This document shows positions 45,281-53,685 of a stretch of 64,000 nucleotides of DNA, piece after piece. The stretch lies in the NCBI RefSeq assembly GCF_025770785.1, contig NZ_JANZLA010000001.1, positions 558,001 through 622,000 of the forward strand, in the 5' to 3' direction. The first letter of the stretch is position 1. The number at the start of each line of letters is the position of its first letter. The notes beneath the pieces were generated by a model that saw nothing but the letters and a program-made list of their open reading frames with translations, did no database searches and had not been told where the DNA came from. Source of the DNA: Cellulomonas sp. SG140 (GTDB lineage: Bacteria > Actinomycetota > Actinomycetes > Actinomycetales > Cellulomonadaceae). The position numbers were made by a program, and so were the translations under genes.

Positions 45281-46579
45281 ACGCAGGGGTGCCGCGGCAC
45301 CCATCACGGCCAGGCTCAGTGCGACGGGCACCAGGATCGCCAGCAGTGCGTGCCGGTAGCCGACGTGCTGCGCCAGGAGCCCGAGCAGCGGTGGGCCGCC
45401 GAGGAAGGCGGAGTAGCCGATGGTCGACACGACGCTCACGCGCGCCGGTGCCCGCCGCGGGTCGTCGGCGGCCGCGCTCATCCCGACCGGGAAGCCGAGC
45501 GCGGCGCCCATGCCCCACGCGACGATGCCCACCATCGCCAGCCACAACGGGCCCACCAGGCCGAAGACGGCGAGACCGACCAGCGCCAGCCCGGCGCACA
45601 GCCGCAGCACCGTCACGCGTCCGAACCGGTCCAGCAACGGGGTGCCGAACATGCGCATGGCCGTCATCGCCGTCACGAAGATCCCGAACGCCAGCGCGCC
45701 CACCGCGTGGCTGGTGCGGAACCCGTCGACCACCGACAGGCTCGCCCAGTCGTTGGCGGCACCCTCGGTCAGCGCCGCGGCGAGCACCACCAGGCCGATG
45801 AGCAGCGTCCGGGGCTCCGCCCAGGCGGCCAGGGCTCCGCGTGCGCCGCGCGGTGCACTGACGGCCGGGTCGGCCACCAGGTCCACAGGCTGCTCGACGA
45901 CGGCGGTCGCCGCGCGCGAGCCGGTCGTCGGACCGGCGACGTCGGCATCCGGCACGGCGTCCCCCGGCCGCTCCGGCCGCATGAGGTGGTCGGCGTGCCC
46001 GGTCGGCAGGAAGCGCCGCACCGCCACGGCGACGAGGACCGTGCTGACCACCATCACGGCCGGCAGGTGCGTCACCACCGGCACGTGGGCCTCGGCTGCA
46101 ACCGCGGCGATCCCGGCCGCCGCCATCGTCCCGAAGGAGAAGCCTGCGTGGTACCGCGGCATGACGGTGCGGCCCAGCCGCTGCTCCACCAGGGCGCCCT
46201 CGAGGTTCATCGAGGCGTCCCACACGCCGGCACCCACGCCCACCAGGACCAGCCCCGCGACCACCAGCGGGACCAGCCGCTGCTGCACGCCCACCGAGGA
46301 GAGCACGAAGCCGGCCGCGTTGACCACCGCGAACACCATGACCGTCCGGCGGGCGCCGAGCCGCTCGACCACCATGCCGGACAGCGGGAGCGACAGCAGC
46401 GAGCCGATGGAGGCGACGAGCAGCAGCAGACCCATCCGGTCGGGCGAGAACCCCAGGCCGTCACGGATGGCCGGCATGCGCGACGCCCAGCTGGCGAAGT
46501 TCACGCCGCTGAGCGTGAACACCGCCGCCACCGCCCACGACGCGGCGCGGACCGAACGGTCGGGTGCAGGGGTGCTCAT
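45251..46579 (-). CDS. MFS transporter (YbjJ-like), copy 1
   Basis: This 12-helix major facilitator protein has 442 residues and resembles the YbjJ family (GVWDASMNLEGALVEQRLGR; MPRYHAGFSFG). The start at 46579 has GGAGAG upstream. The central loop is Pro/Ala-rich. It is a paralogue of the next gene and follows it by 75 nt. It ends within the 15-bp repeats. The substrate is unknown, and sugar or drug export is possible. Confidence 0.82.
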   Translation of the reverse strand: MSTPAPDRSVRAASWAVAAVFTLSGVNFASWASRMPAIRDGLGFSPDRMGLLLLVASIGSLLSLPLSGMVVERLGARRTVMVFAVVNAAGFVLSSVGVQQRLVPLVVAGLVLVGVGAGVWDASMNLEGALVEQRLGRTVMPRYHAGFSFGTMAAAGIAAVAAEAHVPVVTHLPAVMVVSTVLVAVAVRRFLPTGHADHLMRPERPGDAVPDADVAGPTTGSRAATAVVEQPVDLVADPAVSAPRGARGALAAWAEPRTLLIGLVVLAAALTEGAANDWASLSVVDGFRTSHAVGALAFGIFVTAMTAMRMFGTPLLDRFGRVTVLRLCAGLALVGLAVFGLVGPLWLAMVGIVAWGMGAALGFPVGMSAAADDPRRAPARVSVVSTIGYSAFLGGPPLLGLLAQHVGYRHALLAILVPVALSLAVMGAAAPLRRDRAQHDRA

Positions 46580-46654
46580 CGTCAGCTCTCCACGGGGGTC
46601 TCGGGCATCCTCACGCATCGGCGCAGCAGTGACCAGGCTCGGATCAGGCCGCGG

Positions 46655-48034
46655 TCAGCGTGAGCCGGCGGGCTCGGGCAGGGCGGCGGCACCGGTCGGC
46701 AGTCCCGCCACGGACGGTTCCACCACGGACGGTTCCACCACGGGCAGCAGGTCCGCGGCCGGTCCGGGACGCGCGGCCGGCACCGCGGCCGGCACCACGG
46801 TCGGCACCGTCGCCGGTAACGGTGCGCGCAGCCGGGCGACCTGGCGGGACACCGAGACGCTGGCCACCATCGCGACGACGACGAGCAGCAGCATGTGCCG
46901 CGCGCCCATCGTCTCGGCGGCGAGGCCCAGCAGGGGCGGCGCCGCGATCGAGGCGCCCGACGCGAAGGTGGAGACGAGCGCGACGCGGGCAGCCGCCCGC
47001 CGGGGGTCGTCGGACGCGGCCGCGATGCCGATCGGCACGGCGAGCGCGGCGCCGAAGCCCCAGGCCACCACACCGAGGCAGGCCAGCGGCAGGGACGGTG
47101 CGAGCCCGAACGCCAGCAGCCCGACGAGGGACACGAGGCCGGAGGTCCGCAGCACGACCACCCGGCCGAACCGGTCGATCAACCGCGTGCCGAGCAGCCG
47201 GACCACGGTCATGGCGGCCACGAACAGGCCGAGCACCACGCCGCCCATCGACTCCGGCTCGCGGAAGCCGTCCACCACGGCCAGGGACAGCCAGGTGTTC
47301 GCCGAGCCCTCGGACAACGAGGCCGCCAGCACCACCACGCCGATCAGCACGGTGCGCCGCTCCGTCCACGCCGACAGCGCGGAGCCGAGCCGTCCACCGC
47401 TGGTCCCTGCCACCGGACGCTGCGCGGCGGCCAGCTCGTCGGCCGCCGGCTCGAGCACGACGCCACGCACGGACGCCAGCCTCCAGACCACCGCCACCGC
47501 GGCGACCGCCGTCAGCTGCGCCGTGACGGAGACGCCGAGCCGCGAGGCGAGCGCCCCGCCCGCCGAGCCGGCGACGGCCCCCACGGAGAAGCCGGCGTGG
47601 AAGTGCGGGATCACGGTGCGGCCCATCGCACGCTCGATCCGGGCGGACTCGAGGTTGAACACCATGTTGGCGAGCGACACGCCGACGCCGTTGAGGAAGA
47701 TCCCCACCGCGAGCACGGCCGCCGAACCGACGCCCGGCCCGATGCCCATCAGGGCGTAGCCCGCACCGAGCACCCCGGTGGACAGCACCAGCGACCGCCT
47801 GCTGCCGATGCGCTGCACCAGCACGCCGGACGCCATGACGGTCAGCAGGGCGCCGACGGACCCGACCAGCAGGAGCGCCCCCAGCGTCGCGGTGGACAGG
47901 TGCAGCTGGTCGCGGACCGCCGGGATGCGCGCCAGCCAGCCGGACGTCATCAGGCCCATCAGCACGTAGCAGCCGATCAGCAGCAGGCGCGCACGGGGGA
48001 CGGGGCCGGTCCGGGATCGGCGGGCGTGCAGCAC
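46655..48034 (-). CDS. MFS transporter (YbjJ-like), copy 2
   Basis: It has 459 residues, about 12 helices, and shares the FNLESARIERAMGRTVIPHF signature with copy 1, so the pair arose by tandem duplication. GTG start with GGAG at 8-nt spacing. The C-terminal 60 residues are an Ala/Pro/Val tail. Its promoter region contains LacI-type palindromes, so it is the likely regulated target of the divergent LacI protein. Confidence 0.83.
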   Translation of the reverse strand: MLHARRSRTGPVPRARLLLIGCYVLMGLMTSGWLARIPAVRDQLHLSTATLGALLLVGSVGALLTVMASGVLVQRIGSRRSLVLSTGVLGAGYALMGIGPGVGSAAVLAVGIFLNGVGVSLANMVFNLESARIERAMGRTVIPHFHAGFSVGAVAGSAGGALASRLGVSVTAQLTAVAAVAVVWRLASVRGVVLEPAADELAAAQRPVAGTSGGRLGSALSAWTERRTVLIGVVVLAASLSEGSANTWLSLAVVDGFREPESMGGVVLGLFVAAMTVVRLLGTRLIDRFGRVVVLRTSGLVSLVGLLAFGLAPSLPLACLGVVAWGFGAALAVPIGIAAASDDPRRAAARVALVSTFASGASIAAPPLLGLAAETMGARHMLLLVVVAMVASVSVSRQVARLRAPLPATVPTVVPAAVPAARPGPAADLLPVVEPSVVEPSVAGLPTGAAALPEPAGSR

Positions 48035-48086
48035 GGCGAGGACTCCAGGTGACGACGACGAGGGACGGGTCCGGCGCCGCGAGCGG

Positions 48087-48100
48087 TCGAATCGATTCGA
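48087..48100. promoter_or_regulatory. LacI-type operator, proximal to MFS
   Basis: TCGAATCGATTCGA is a perfect 14-bp palindrome with a central CG, as in many LacI-family operators. It lies 53 bp before the MFS start. Confidence 0.7.
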
Positions 48101-48119
48101 TCGGAACCCACAGAGCCTG

Positions 48120-48133
48120 TCGAATCGATTTGA
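48120..48133. promoter_or_regulatory. LacI-type operator, second copy
   Basis: TCGAATCGATTTGA differs from the first site in one base. Centres are 33 bp apart, about three helical turns, so two LacI dimers could bind the same DNA face. Confidence 0.65.
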
Positions 48134-48272
48134 GGACGGGCGCCATTTTGGCCGGTACGCTGACCGACGTCAACCAGGTGGCCGCCTCGGTGACCCCGAA
48201 GCGCGGTGCCACCAGCGGCCTCATCTGCCCGGCGACGCGCCCCGGCAGGCGACCGACGAGAAGGAGAGCGCC

Positions 48273-49337
48273 CTGTCCTCCCAGCGGCCCACGCTCGCCG
48301 ACGTCGCGGCCTCCGCCGGGGTCTCGGTGTCCACCGCCTCGCTGGCGTTCTCCGGTGCCGGCCCGATCGCGGCGGCCACCCGGCAGCGGGTGCTCGACGC
48401 CGCGCAGGCGCTCGGCTACGCCGGTCCGAACCCGCTCGGCCGGCAGCTGCGCCGCGGACGCTCCGGCATCGTCGGGGTGATCGTCGGGGACGCACTGCGG
48501 CGCGCGTTCCGGGACCCCGTGTCCATCCAGGTGCTCGACGGGATCACCAGCACCCTGGGCCCGATGGGTCTGGGCGTGCTGCTGATCGCCGGCCCGCACG
48601 ACCCGACCGACCCGCCGGTGGACCCCCTGGTGGAGCTCGCGGCGATGGACGTCGCGGTGATGATGTGGGGCGGGACCACGGACGACCCGGTGCTGAGCGC
48701 GCTGCGCCGCCGCGGCATCCCGACGGTGCTGGTCGAGGGCAGCCGCCACCCCGACATCTCGGTGATCGGCATCGCGGACCGTGCCGGCATCGCGGACGTC
48801 ACGCGCCAGCTGCTGGGCCTGGGCCACACGCGCATCGCCACCGTGACGCTGCCCTTCACCAACGACCGCTCCGAGGGGCTGGTCGACGCCGCCCGGCTCG
48901 ACGCCTTGGAGTGGGAGCTGACCCGACGTCGGCTCGACGGCGTCTTCGACGCCGGTGTCCAGCCCGTCGCCATCTGGGAGACGCCCGCCTCGCTCGTCGA
49001 GCACGGAGCCACCGCGGCGCGCGCCCTGCTGGCCGGCCCGGACCGGCCGACCGCCGTGGTGTGCCAGTCGGACCTGCTCGCGGCCGGCGTCGTGCTGGGC
49101 GCCCGCGAGCTCGGCCTGCAGGTACCCCAGGACGTCTCCGTCGTCGGGTTCGACGGGCTCGACCTCCCCTGGTTCAAGCCGGACGTGCTGACGTCGGTCG
49201 CACAGCCGCTCGCCGAGAAGGGGCGGGCCGTCGGTCGGGAGGTCGCGAGGCTGCTCGAGGGCGAGCCGCCGCAGTCGCTGGACCTGCCGGTCGAGCTGGT
49301 GTGGGGCACCACGGCGGGGCCCGCACCGACGGCCTGA
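48273..49337 (+). CDS. LacI family transcriptional regulator
   Basis: The 354-residue repressor has helix-turn-helix PTLADVAASAGVSVSTASLAF, then the periplasmic-binding-like core ending in DVSVVGFDGLDLPWF. No ATG, GTG or TTG lies before the helix-turn-helix in frame. The CTG at 48273, 6 nt behind AAGGAG, is the probable start. A start at GTG 48327 would lose half of the DNA-binding domain. It probably controls the divergent MFS genes through the two palindromes, in response to a sugar. Confidence 0.85.
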   Translation: MSSQRPTLADVAASAGVSVSTASLAFSGAGPIAAATRQRVLDAAQALGYAGPNPLGRQLRRGRSGIVGVIVGDALRRAFRDPVSIQVLDGITSTLGPMGLGVLLIAGPHDPTDPPVDPLVELAAMDVAVMMWGGTTDDPVLSALRRRGIPTVLVEGSRHPDISVIGIADRAGIADVTRQLLGLGHTRIATVTLPFTNDRSEGLVDAARLDALEWELTRRRLDGVFDAGVQPVAIWETPASLVEHGATAARALLAGPDRPTAVVCQSDLLAAGVVLGARELGLQVPQDVSVVGFDGLDLPWFKPDVLTSVAQPLAEKGRAVGREVARLLEGEPPQSLDLPVELVWGTTAGPAPTA

Positions 49338-49364
49338 CGCGCCGCCGACGGACCGCTCCGGCCG

Positions 49365-49790
49365 TCAGCCCAGCCGCACCAGCACCTGCGCCTTGCCGAG
49401 CACCCGGGTGCCCAGGGCGCTGACCTGCAGGTCGATGCGCGCCGTCCCGGCCTCCGCGTCGAGGCCGCCCACCGTCGCGACCACCTCGACCTCGGCCTCA
49501 CCGGGGTCCGGCACCGGGATCGGGCGGGTGAACCGCACCTGGTAGTCGAGCACCGCACCGGGGTCGCCCAGCCAGTCGACGACGACGCCGACGGCGGCAC
49601 CCATGGTCCACATGCCGTGGGCGATCACGCCCGGAAGGCCGACGGACGTGGCGAACCGCTCGTTCCAGTGGATCGGGTTGAAGTCACCGCTCGCACCGGC
49701 GTACCGCACCAGCCGGGACCGGTCGACGGTCCGCGTACCGCGAGCGACCTCCTGGCCGACGGACAGGTCGGCGAGCACCGGGAGCGCCAT
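49365..49790 (-). CDS. MaoC-type dehydratase, HadB-like
   Basis: The 141-residue hot-dog fold protein has hydratase-2 features: GASGDFNPIHWNERFA carries the catalytic Asp/His, followed by VIAHGMWTMG. It corresponds in position and sequence to mycobacterial HadB, the catalytic half of a (3R)-hydroxyacyl-ACP dehydratase. ATGA overlap with the partner gene. This organism probably has no mycolic acids, so the role may be in ordinary fatty-acid or polyketide metabolism. Confidence 0.82.
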   Translation of the reverse strand: MALPVLADLSVGQEVARGTRTVDRSRLVRYAGASGDFNPIHWNERFATSVGLPGVIAHGMWTMGAAVGVVVDWLGDPGAVLDYQVRFTRPIPVPDPGEAEVEVVATVGGLDAEAGTARIDLQVSALGTRVLGKAQVLVRLG

Positions 49791-50239
49791 CAGCCCTCCT
49801 CCGGTCGCACCGCGAGCGTGGAGACGACCGTCGCGACGGCCTCGCCGTCCTCGGCCGCGATCTCCGCGCGCGTGGTCACCATCGCCAGCCCGGCGCGCTC
49901 GGTGATCGAGTCGACGTGCAGCGTGGTCACCAGCCGGTCTCCCGCGTGGATCGGCCGGTGGTGCGTGAACCGCTCGTCGGCGTGCACCACACGGCTGAAG
50001 TCGACGCCGGCCGCAGGGTCGCGCACGTACTGGGCCTCGGCCCGCTGGGCGATCACCACGGCGAACGTCGGCGGGGCCACCACGTCGGGGTGGCCCAGCG
50101 CCTGCGCCGCCGCCGGGTCGGTGTACGCCGGGTGGTCGGCGCCCACGGCCTCGGCGAACTCCGCGAGCTTCTCCCGGCCCACCTCGTACACGGGACCGGC
50201 CGGGTACATCCGGCCGGCGTACGACGCGTCGACGGGCAC
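49790..50239 (-). CDS. MaoC N-terminal-like dehydratase, HadA-like
   Basis: The 149-residue protein has the stabilising, non-catalytic type of hot-dog domain: YEVGREKLAEFAEAVG, then APPTFAVVI and HHRPIHAGDRL. GTG 50239, 5 nt after the rpmG stop, is the best start, although a CTG overlaps that stop. The rpmG-HadA-HadB arrangement is conserved in actinobacteria including mycobacteria. Confidence 0.78.
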   Translation of the reverse strand: MPVDASYAGRMYPAGPVYEVGREKLAEFAEAVGADHPAYTDPAAAQALGHPDVVAPPTFAVVIAQRAEAQYVRDPAAGVDFSRVVHADERFTHHRPIHAGDRLVTTLHVDSITERAGLAMVTTRAEIAAEDGEAVATVVSTLAVRPEEG

Positions 50240-50244
50240 GAAGG

Positions 50245-50415
50245 TCAGCGGGTCTCGCGGTGGACGGTGTGCCGACCGTCGCGCGGGCAGTACTTCTTCA
50301 GCTCGAGCCGGTCGGGGTCGTTCCGGCGGTTCTTCTTGGTGATGTAGTTGCGCTCCTTGCACTCCGTGCAGGCGAGCGTGATCTTCGGACGGATGTCCTG
50401 GGCCTTGCTGGCCAT
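50245..50415 (-). CDS. rpmG: 50S ribosomal protein L33 (incomplete zinc ribbon)
   Basis: The 56-residue protein starts [20 protein letters not shown]. Cys16, Cys19 and Cys43 of the zinc ribbon are present, but the fourth ligand position is Asp46 (CPRD). Full C+ forms have CPxC there. It may bind zinc weakly or not at all. Confidence 0.95.
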   Translation of the reverse strand: MASKAQDIRPKITLACTECKERNYITKKNRRNDPDRLELKKYCPRDGRHTVHRETR

Positions 50416-50623
50416 GGTGCTGCCACCCTCTCGCGTGGTTACCCGACGCACGACGAGCGGCCGGGAAGCTGACAGCGGCGGGGTACCCGCACGCTGGACC
50501 CGTCAATGTTACGGCATGCCCGGGCCTTCGGCCGACGCCTGGTCTCCTTCCACCGACGGCGCCCGACGCGGCCGGTCCCGCGCTGCCGAGAGCGCCACGC
50601 CGTCGGGCGCCCGACGGGAGAAG

Positions 50624-51802
50624 ATGTCGCCGATGCTCCTCGACCTCGTGCTCGCGCTGATCCTCCTCGCCACGCTGCTGGGAGGCTTCGGCCGCGGCCT
50701 GCTGGCCACGCTCGGCGGGCTGCTCGGCCTCGTCGCCGGCGGTGCCGCCGCGTACTGGGTGGTCCCCCTGGTCAACGACTGGGCGCCGGCCCGTTGGCGG
50801 GCCGCGCTGGTGGTCCTGACGGCCGTCCTGCTGCCGCTGCTCGGGTCGTCGGTCGGCGCGCGCATCGGGCACGCGCTGCGCCGCGGCGTCGACCGGACAC
50901 GGCTGGCCGTGGTCGACCGGCTGCTCGGCGCGGTCGCCAGCGTCGTCGTGATGGCGCTGGCGATGGCGTTCGTCGGGTCGGCGATCGCCGCGACCGGCGT
51001 CCCGGTGCTGGCGCCCGCGATCGCCTCGTCGTCGGTGCTCCGCACGATCGACCGCCTGACGCCCGCACCCGTGACCCGCACCCTGGCGCAGCTGCGCGGT
51101 GCCGTGCTGCACTCCGGCCTGCCCCAGCTCGGCGACCTGCTGGGCCCGCAGCCGTCGCCCACCGTGCCGTCGGTGGACCTGTCCGCCGCACCGCTCGCAC
51201 AGGCGTCCAAGGCGGTGGCCCGCATCCAGGGCACCGCGTACGCGTGCGGCATCAGCTCCAGCGGCTCAGGGTTCGTCGTCGCCCCGGACCGGCTGGTGAC
51301 CAACGCGCACGTCGTCGCCGGGGTGGACAAGCCCGTCGTCGAGCTGCCCGGCCAGCGCGCGAAGGTGGGGCGCGTGGTCTACCTCGACCCGGTGAACGAC
51401 CTCGCGGTGATCGCGGTCGACCGCCTCGGCGTCGCGCCCCTCCCCATCGTGCCGACGCTCAGTCGCGACGCCGTCGCGGTGGTGCAGGGCTACCCCTACG
51501 GCGGCCCGCTGACGTCCGGCGGCGCCCGCGTGCTGGCCGTGAGCACCGCCAAGGTGCCGGACATCCACGGGCAGGGCGACTCCGAGCGGGAGATCTACGC
51601 GCTGGCCGCCGTGGTGCGGCCCGGGAACTCCGGCGGACCGCTGCTGACCACCGACGGGAAGGTGGCGGGCATCGTCTTCGCCCGCTCGGACTCCAACCCC
51701 GACCTGGCGTACGCGATGACGCCGACCGAGCTGCTGCCCGTGGTCGCGCGCGCCCCGGGCCTCAGTGCGACGGTCCCCTCGGGCGCCTGCACCACCGGCT
51801 GA
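50624..51802 (+). CDS. marP: MarP-like CvpA-trypsin membrane protease
   Basis: The 392-residue protein has four N-terminal membrane helices of the CvpA type (residues 1-120), then a periplasmic trypsin-like domain with a complete triad: His229 in TNAHVVAG, Asp259 in DPVNDLAVI and Ser336 in PGNSGGPL. The architecture and length match mycobacterial MarP, which handles acid and oxidative stress. The start at 50624 follows GGGAG closely; ATG 50633 is an alternative. Confidence 0.85.
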   Translation: MSPMLLDLVLALILLATLLGGFGRGLLATLGGLLGLVAGGAAAYWVVPLVNDWAPARWRAALVVLTAVLLPLLGSSVGARIGHALRRGVDRTRLAVVDRLLGAVASVVVMALAMAFVGSAIAATGVPVLAPAIASSSVLRTIDRLTPAPVTRTLAQLRGAVLHSGLPQLGDLLGPQPSPTVPSVDLSAAPLAQASKAVARIQGTAYACGISSSGSGFVVAPDRLVTNAHVVAGVDKPVVELPGQRAKVGRVVYLDPVNDLAVIAVDRLGVAPLPIVPTLSRDAVAVVQGYPYGGPLTSGGARVLAVSTAKVPDIHGQGDSEREIYALAAVVRPGNSGGPLLTTDGKVAGIVFARSDSNPDLAYAMTPTELLPVVARAPGLSATVPSGACTTG

Positions 51803-51820
51803 GCGCACCTACGCACGGAT

Positions 51821-51854
51821 GCGGTGCACCGGGGCGGTGCACCGGGTGCACCGC
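51821..51854 (+). repeat. Three copies of the palindrome GGTGCACC
   Basis: GGTGCACC occurs at 51823-51830, 51836-51843 and 51845-51852. The outer two extend to a perfect 10-bp inverted repeat (GCGGTGCACC and GGTGCACCGC). It follows the protease stop by 19 nt and could be a terminator with alternative pairings, or protein-binding sites. Confidence 0.5.
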
Positions 51855-51873
51855 GTGACCGACAGACGACAAG

Positions 51874-51900
51874 GGCCCGGGTTCCGAGGAACTCCGGGCC
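51874..51900 (-). terminator. Terminator after tRNA-Met
   Basis: GGCCCGG plus GTTC pairs with GAAC plus CCGGGCC with one bulged base and a CGAG loop. It lies 10 nt past the tRNA 3' end on the minus strand and could also end the convergent protease transcript. Confidence 0.55.
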
Positions 51901-51910
51901 TGCCGTGCCG

Positions 51911-51984
51911 TAGCGGGAGCGGGACTCGAACCCGCGACACCACGATTATGAGCCGTGTGCTCTAACCACCTGAGCTACCCCGCC
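51911..51984 (-). tRNA. tRNA-Met (CAT), elongator
   Basis: The cloverleaf has acceptor GGCGGGG with TCCCGCT (G-U pairs at both ends), anticodon loop CTCATAA, T-loop TTCGAGT and discriminator A. A paired position 1-72 indicates the elongator, not the initiator. An Ile-CAT (lysidine) identity is less likely by sequence. No CCA is encoded. Confidence 0.9.
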
Positions 51985-52037
51985 GCGCCGGTGGTGCGGC
52001 CAGCCGCCGAGGCGGCTTGACCGGCAACACACCAGAG

Positions 52038-52110
52038 AGCCCCGAAAGGGAATCGAACCCTTGACCTTCTCCTTACCATGGAGACGCTCTGCCGACTGAG
52101 CTATCGGGGC
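52038..52110 (-). tRNA. tRNA-Thr (GGT)
   Basis: The acceptor stem is GCCCCGA with TCGGGGC, the anticodon stem TCTCC/GGAGA with loop ATGGTAA, and the T-arm AGGGTTCGATTCCCT. Anticodon GGT reads ACC and ACU. It lies 53 nt before tRNA-Met on the same strand, probably in one transcript. Confidence 0.93.
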
Positions 52111-52270
52111 GGCGCGGATCAGAGTACACGGCGGGCCGGGGGCGGCGAAATCGCGGGCCCACGCGGCGAGCGCCGTGCCACGCGGCCCGCTCGCGCCCAC
52201 GTCCGGCCTGCCGGCGGGACGCCGGCGCTGCCTCTCCGGCCGCGTCCGACGAGCCGGCTCCGACATGCGG

Positions 52271-52304
52271 ACGGGGCGCCCTCTCCGCGGAGAAGACGCC
52301 CCGT
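52271..52304 (-). terminator. Terminator after tRNA-Tyr
   Basis: Arms ACGGGGCG (52271-52278) and CGCCCCGT (52297-52304) enclose an inner palindrome CTCCGCGGAG. It starts 8 nt past the tRNA-Tyr 3' end. Confidence 0.65.
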
Positions 52305-52311
52305 CCGTGCG

Positions 52312-52393
52312 TGGCGGGTGAGGGATTCGAACCCCCGTAGGCGTTGCCAGCTGATTTACAGTCAGCCCCCTTTGGCCACTCGGGTAACCCGCC
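52312..52393 (-). tRNA. tRNA-Tyr (GTA)
   Basis: This 82-nt class II tRNA has acceptor GGCGGGT with ACCCGCC, anticodon loop CTGTAAA (anticodon GTA), a long variable arm, the T-arm GGGGGTTCGAATCCCTC region and discriminator A. It has its own terminator, so it is separate from the Thr-Met pair. Confidence 0.94.
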
Positions 52394-52547
52394 TCGGCCA
52401 ACCCGTCCCCGCCGCCCACCCTGACCCCGAAGGACCGTCCGGGCGAGCCGACGCGAACGCGCGGATGGAAGGATAGCAACTCGCGAGGGCCACCCGGTCC
52501 AGGGGTGGACGACGACGGCGCCCAGGGGGCGCGAGGGAGGCACAGCG

Positions 52548-53045
52548 ATGGCGAACGAGTCGTCGTTCGACGTGGTGAGCAAGGTCGACCGGCAGGAGGT
52601 CGACAACGCGCTCAACCAGGCCGCGAAGGAGATCGCCCAGCGGTACGACTTCAAGGGCGTCGGCGCCTCGATCGCCTGGAGCGGCGAGACCATCGTGCTG
52701 GTCGCCAACTCGGCCGACCGGGTCCGGGCGGTGCTCGACGTCTTCGAGACCAAGCTGATCAAGCGCGGCATCTCGCTGAAGTCGCTCGACCTCGGCGACG
52801 GCGAGCCGAAGCCGTCCGGCAAGGAGTACCGCCTGGTCACCTCGATCAAGGAGGGCCTGTCCTCGGAGGTGGCCAAGCAGCTGGCCAAGCTGGTGCGGGA
52901 CGAGGGCCCGAAGGGCGTCAAGACGCAGATCCAGGGTGACGAGCTGCGGGTCTCCGCCAAGAGCCGGGACGACCTCCAGGCGACGATCGCGCTGCTCAAG
53001 GGCGCGGACGTGGACGCCGCCCTGCAGTTCGTCAACTACCGCTGA
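52548..53045 (+). CDS. YajQ family nucleotide-binding protein
   Basis: The 165-residue protein starts [20 protein letters not shown], with GGAGG at 7-nt spacing. It has two ferredoxin-like halves ([27 protein letters not shown]). YajQ proteins bind nucleotides; some bind cyclic di-GMP. The physiological role here is unknown. Confidence 0.95.
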   Translation: MANESSFDVVSKVDRQEVDNALNQAAKEIAQRYDFKGVGASIAWSGETIVLVANSADRVRAVLDVFETKLIKRGISLKSLDLGDGEPKPSGKEYRLVTSIKEGLSSEVAKQLAKLVRDEGPKGVKTQIQGDELRVSAKSRDDLQATIALLKGADVDAALQFVNYR

Positions 53046-53087
53046 CGGAGGCCGCCGTTCCTGCCGCGCCGAGGTCGGTGACGGGCC

Positions 53088-53678
53088 TCAGGCGGCCGGC
53101 AGACCTGCGGCGGCGCGGGCCGCTGCCTCGATGCGCGCGGAGTACGCCGCCCACTCCTGCGCGGTGCGCCCGGGGATGTTCGGGTCGTCGGGCTTCATGC
53201 CGACTCGCCCGTCGAGCGTCTCGCGCAGGATGTCCGCCTGGCCGGCGTGCCGGGACGTGTCGACGATCACGTGCACGGCGATGCGGTGCAGGGTCACGTC
53301 CTGGTGGCCGGGCCGCCACCACGGCACCACGCCGGGGGCGTCCAGCGGCAACTCCGTCAGCGTCGCGTCCGCCTGCTGCGCGGAGTACCGGTGCAGCTCC
53401 AGGATCGCCTCGCGGGACTCGTCCGCCTGCGCCCACATGTCGTCGTCGGGGTCGCCGCCCGCGCGCTCGTACGGCGCCAGCCGTCCCTGCGGCCGCCCGA
53501 ACACGGTGGTGAAGTACCCCAGCTGGATCCAGGCCACGTGCTTGACCAGGCCGAGCAGGTTGGTGCCGGTGGGTGTCAGGGGTCGACGTACGGCGTACTC
53601 GTCGAGCCCGTCGAGCTTGCCCACCAGGCTGGTGCGCTGCTCGTCCAGGTAGTGCCGGAGGGCGTCCTTGGGGTCCAT
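53088..53678 (-). CDS. DinB/DUF664 family protein
   Basis: The 196-residue four-helix protein belongs to the DinB-like superfamily as DUF664: DPKDALRHYLDEQRTSL, PTGTNLLGLVKHVAWIQLGY, with metal-ligand-type His residues in the helices (KHVAWI; HRIAVHVIVDTSRHAGQ). Substrates may be thiols such as mycothiol, by family analogy. The ATG 53678 matches the family start and follows CAGACT by 7 nt, so it may be leaderless. Confidence 0.82.
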   Translation of the reverse strand: MDPKDALRHYLDEQRTSLVGKLDGLDEYAVRRPLTPTGTNLLGLVKHVAWIQLGYFTTVFGRPQGRLAPYERAGGDPDDDMWAQADESREAILELHRYSAQQADATLTELPLDAPGVVPWWRPGHQDVTLHRIAVHVIVDTSRHAGQADILRETLDGRVGMKPDDPNIPGRTAQEWAAYSARIEAAARAAAGLPAA

Positions 53679-53685
53679 GAGCGGC

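Noticed and set aside
43364-46663. 1100-codon plus-strand frame across the deaminase, murB and an MFS gene
   Set aside because: It is a shadow of the three genes; the repeated LGPV pattern in it is only the 15-bp repeat read in another frame.
51911-51984. Initiator tRNA-fMet
   Set aside because: Positions 1 and 72 pair (G-U), which is not the unpaired C-A type of bacterial initiators, and the anticodon stem lacks the three G-C pairs.
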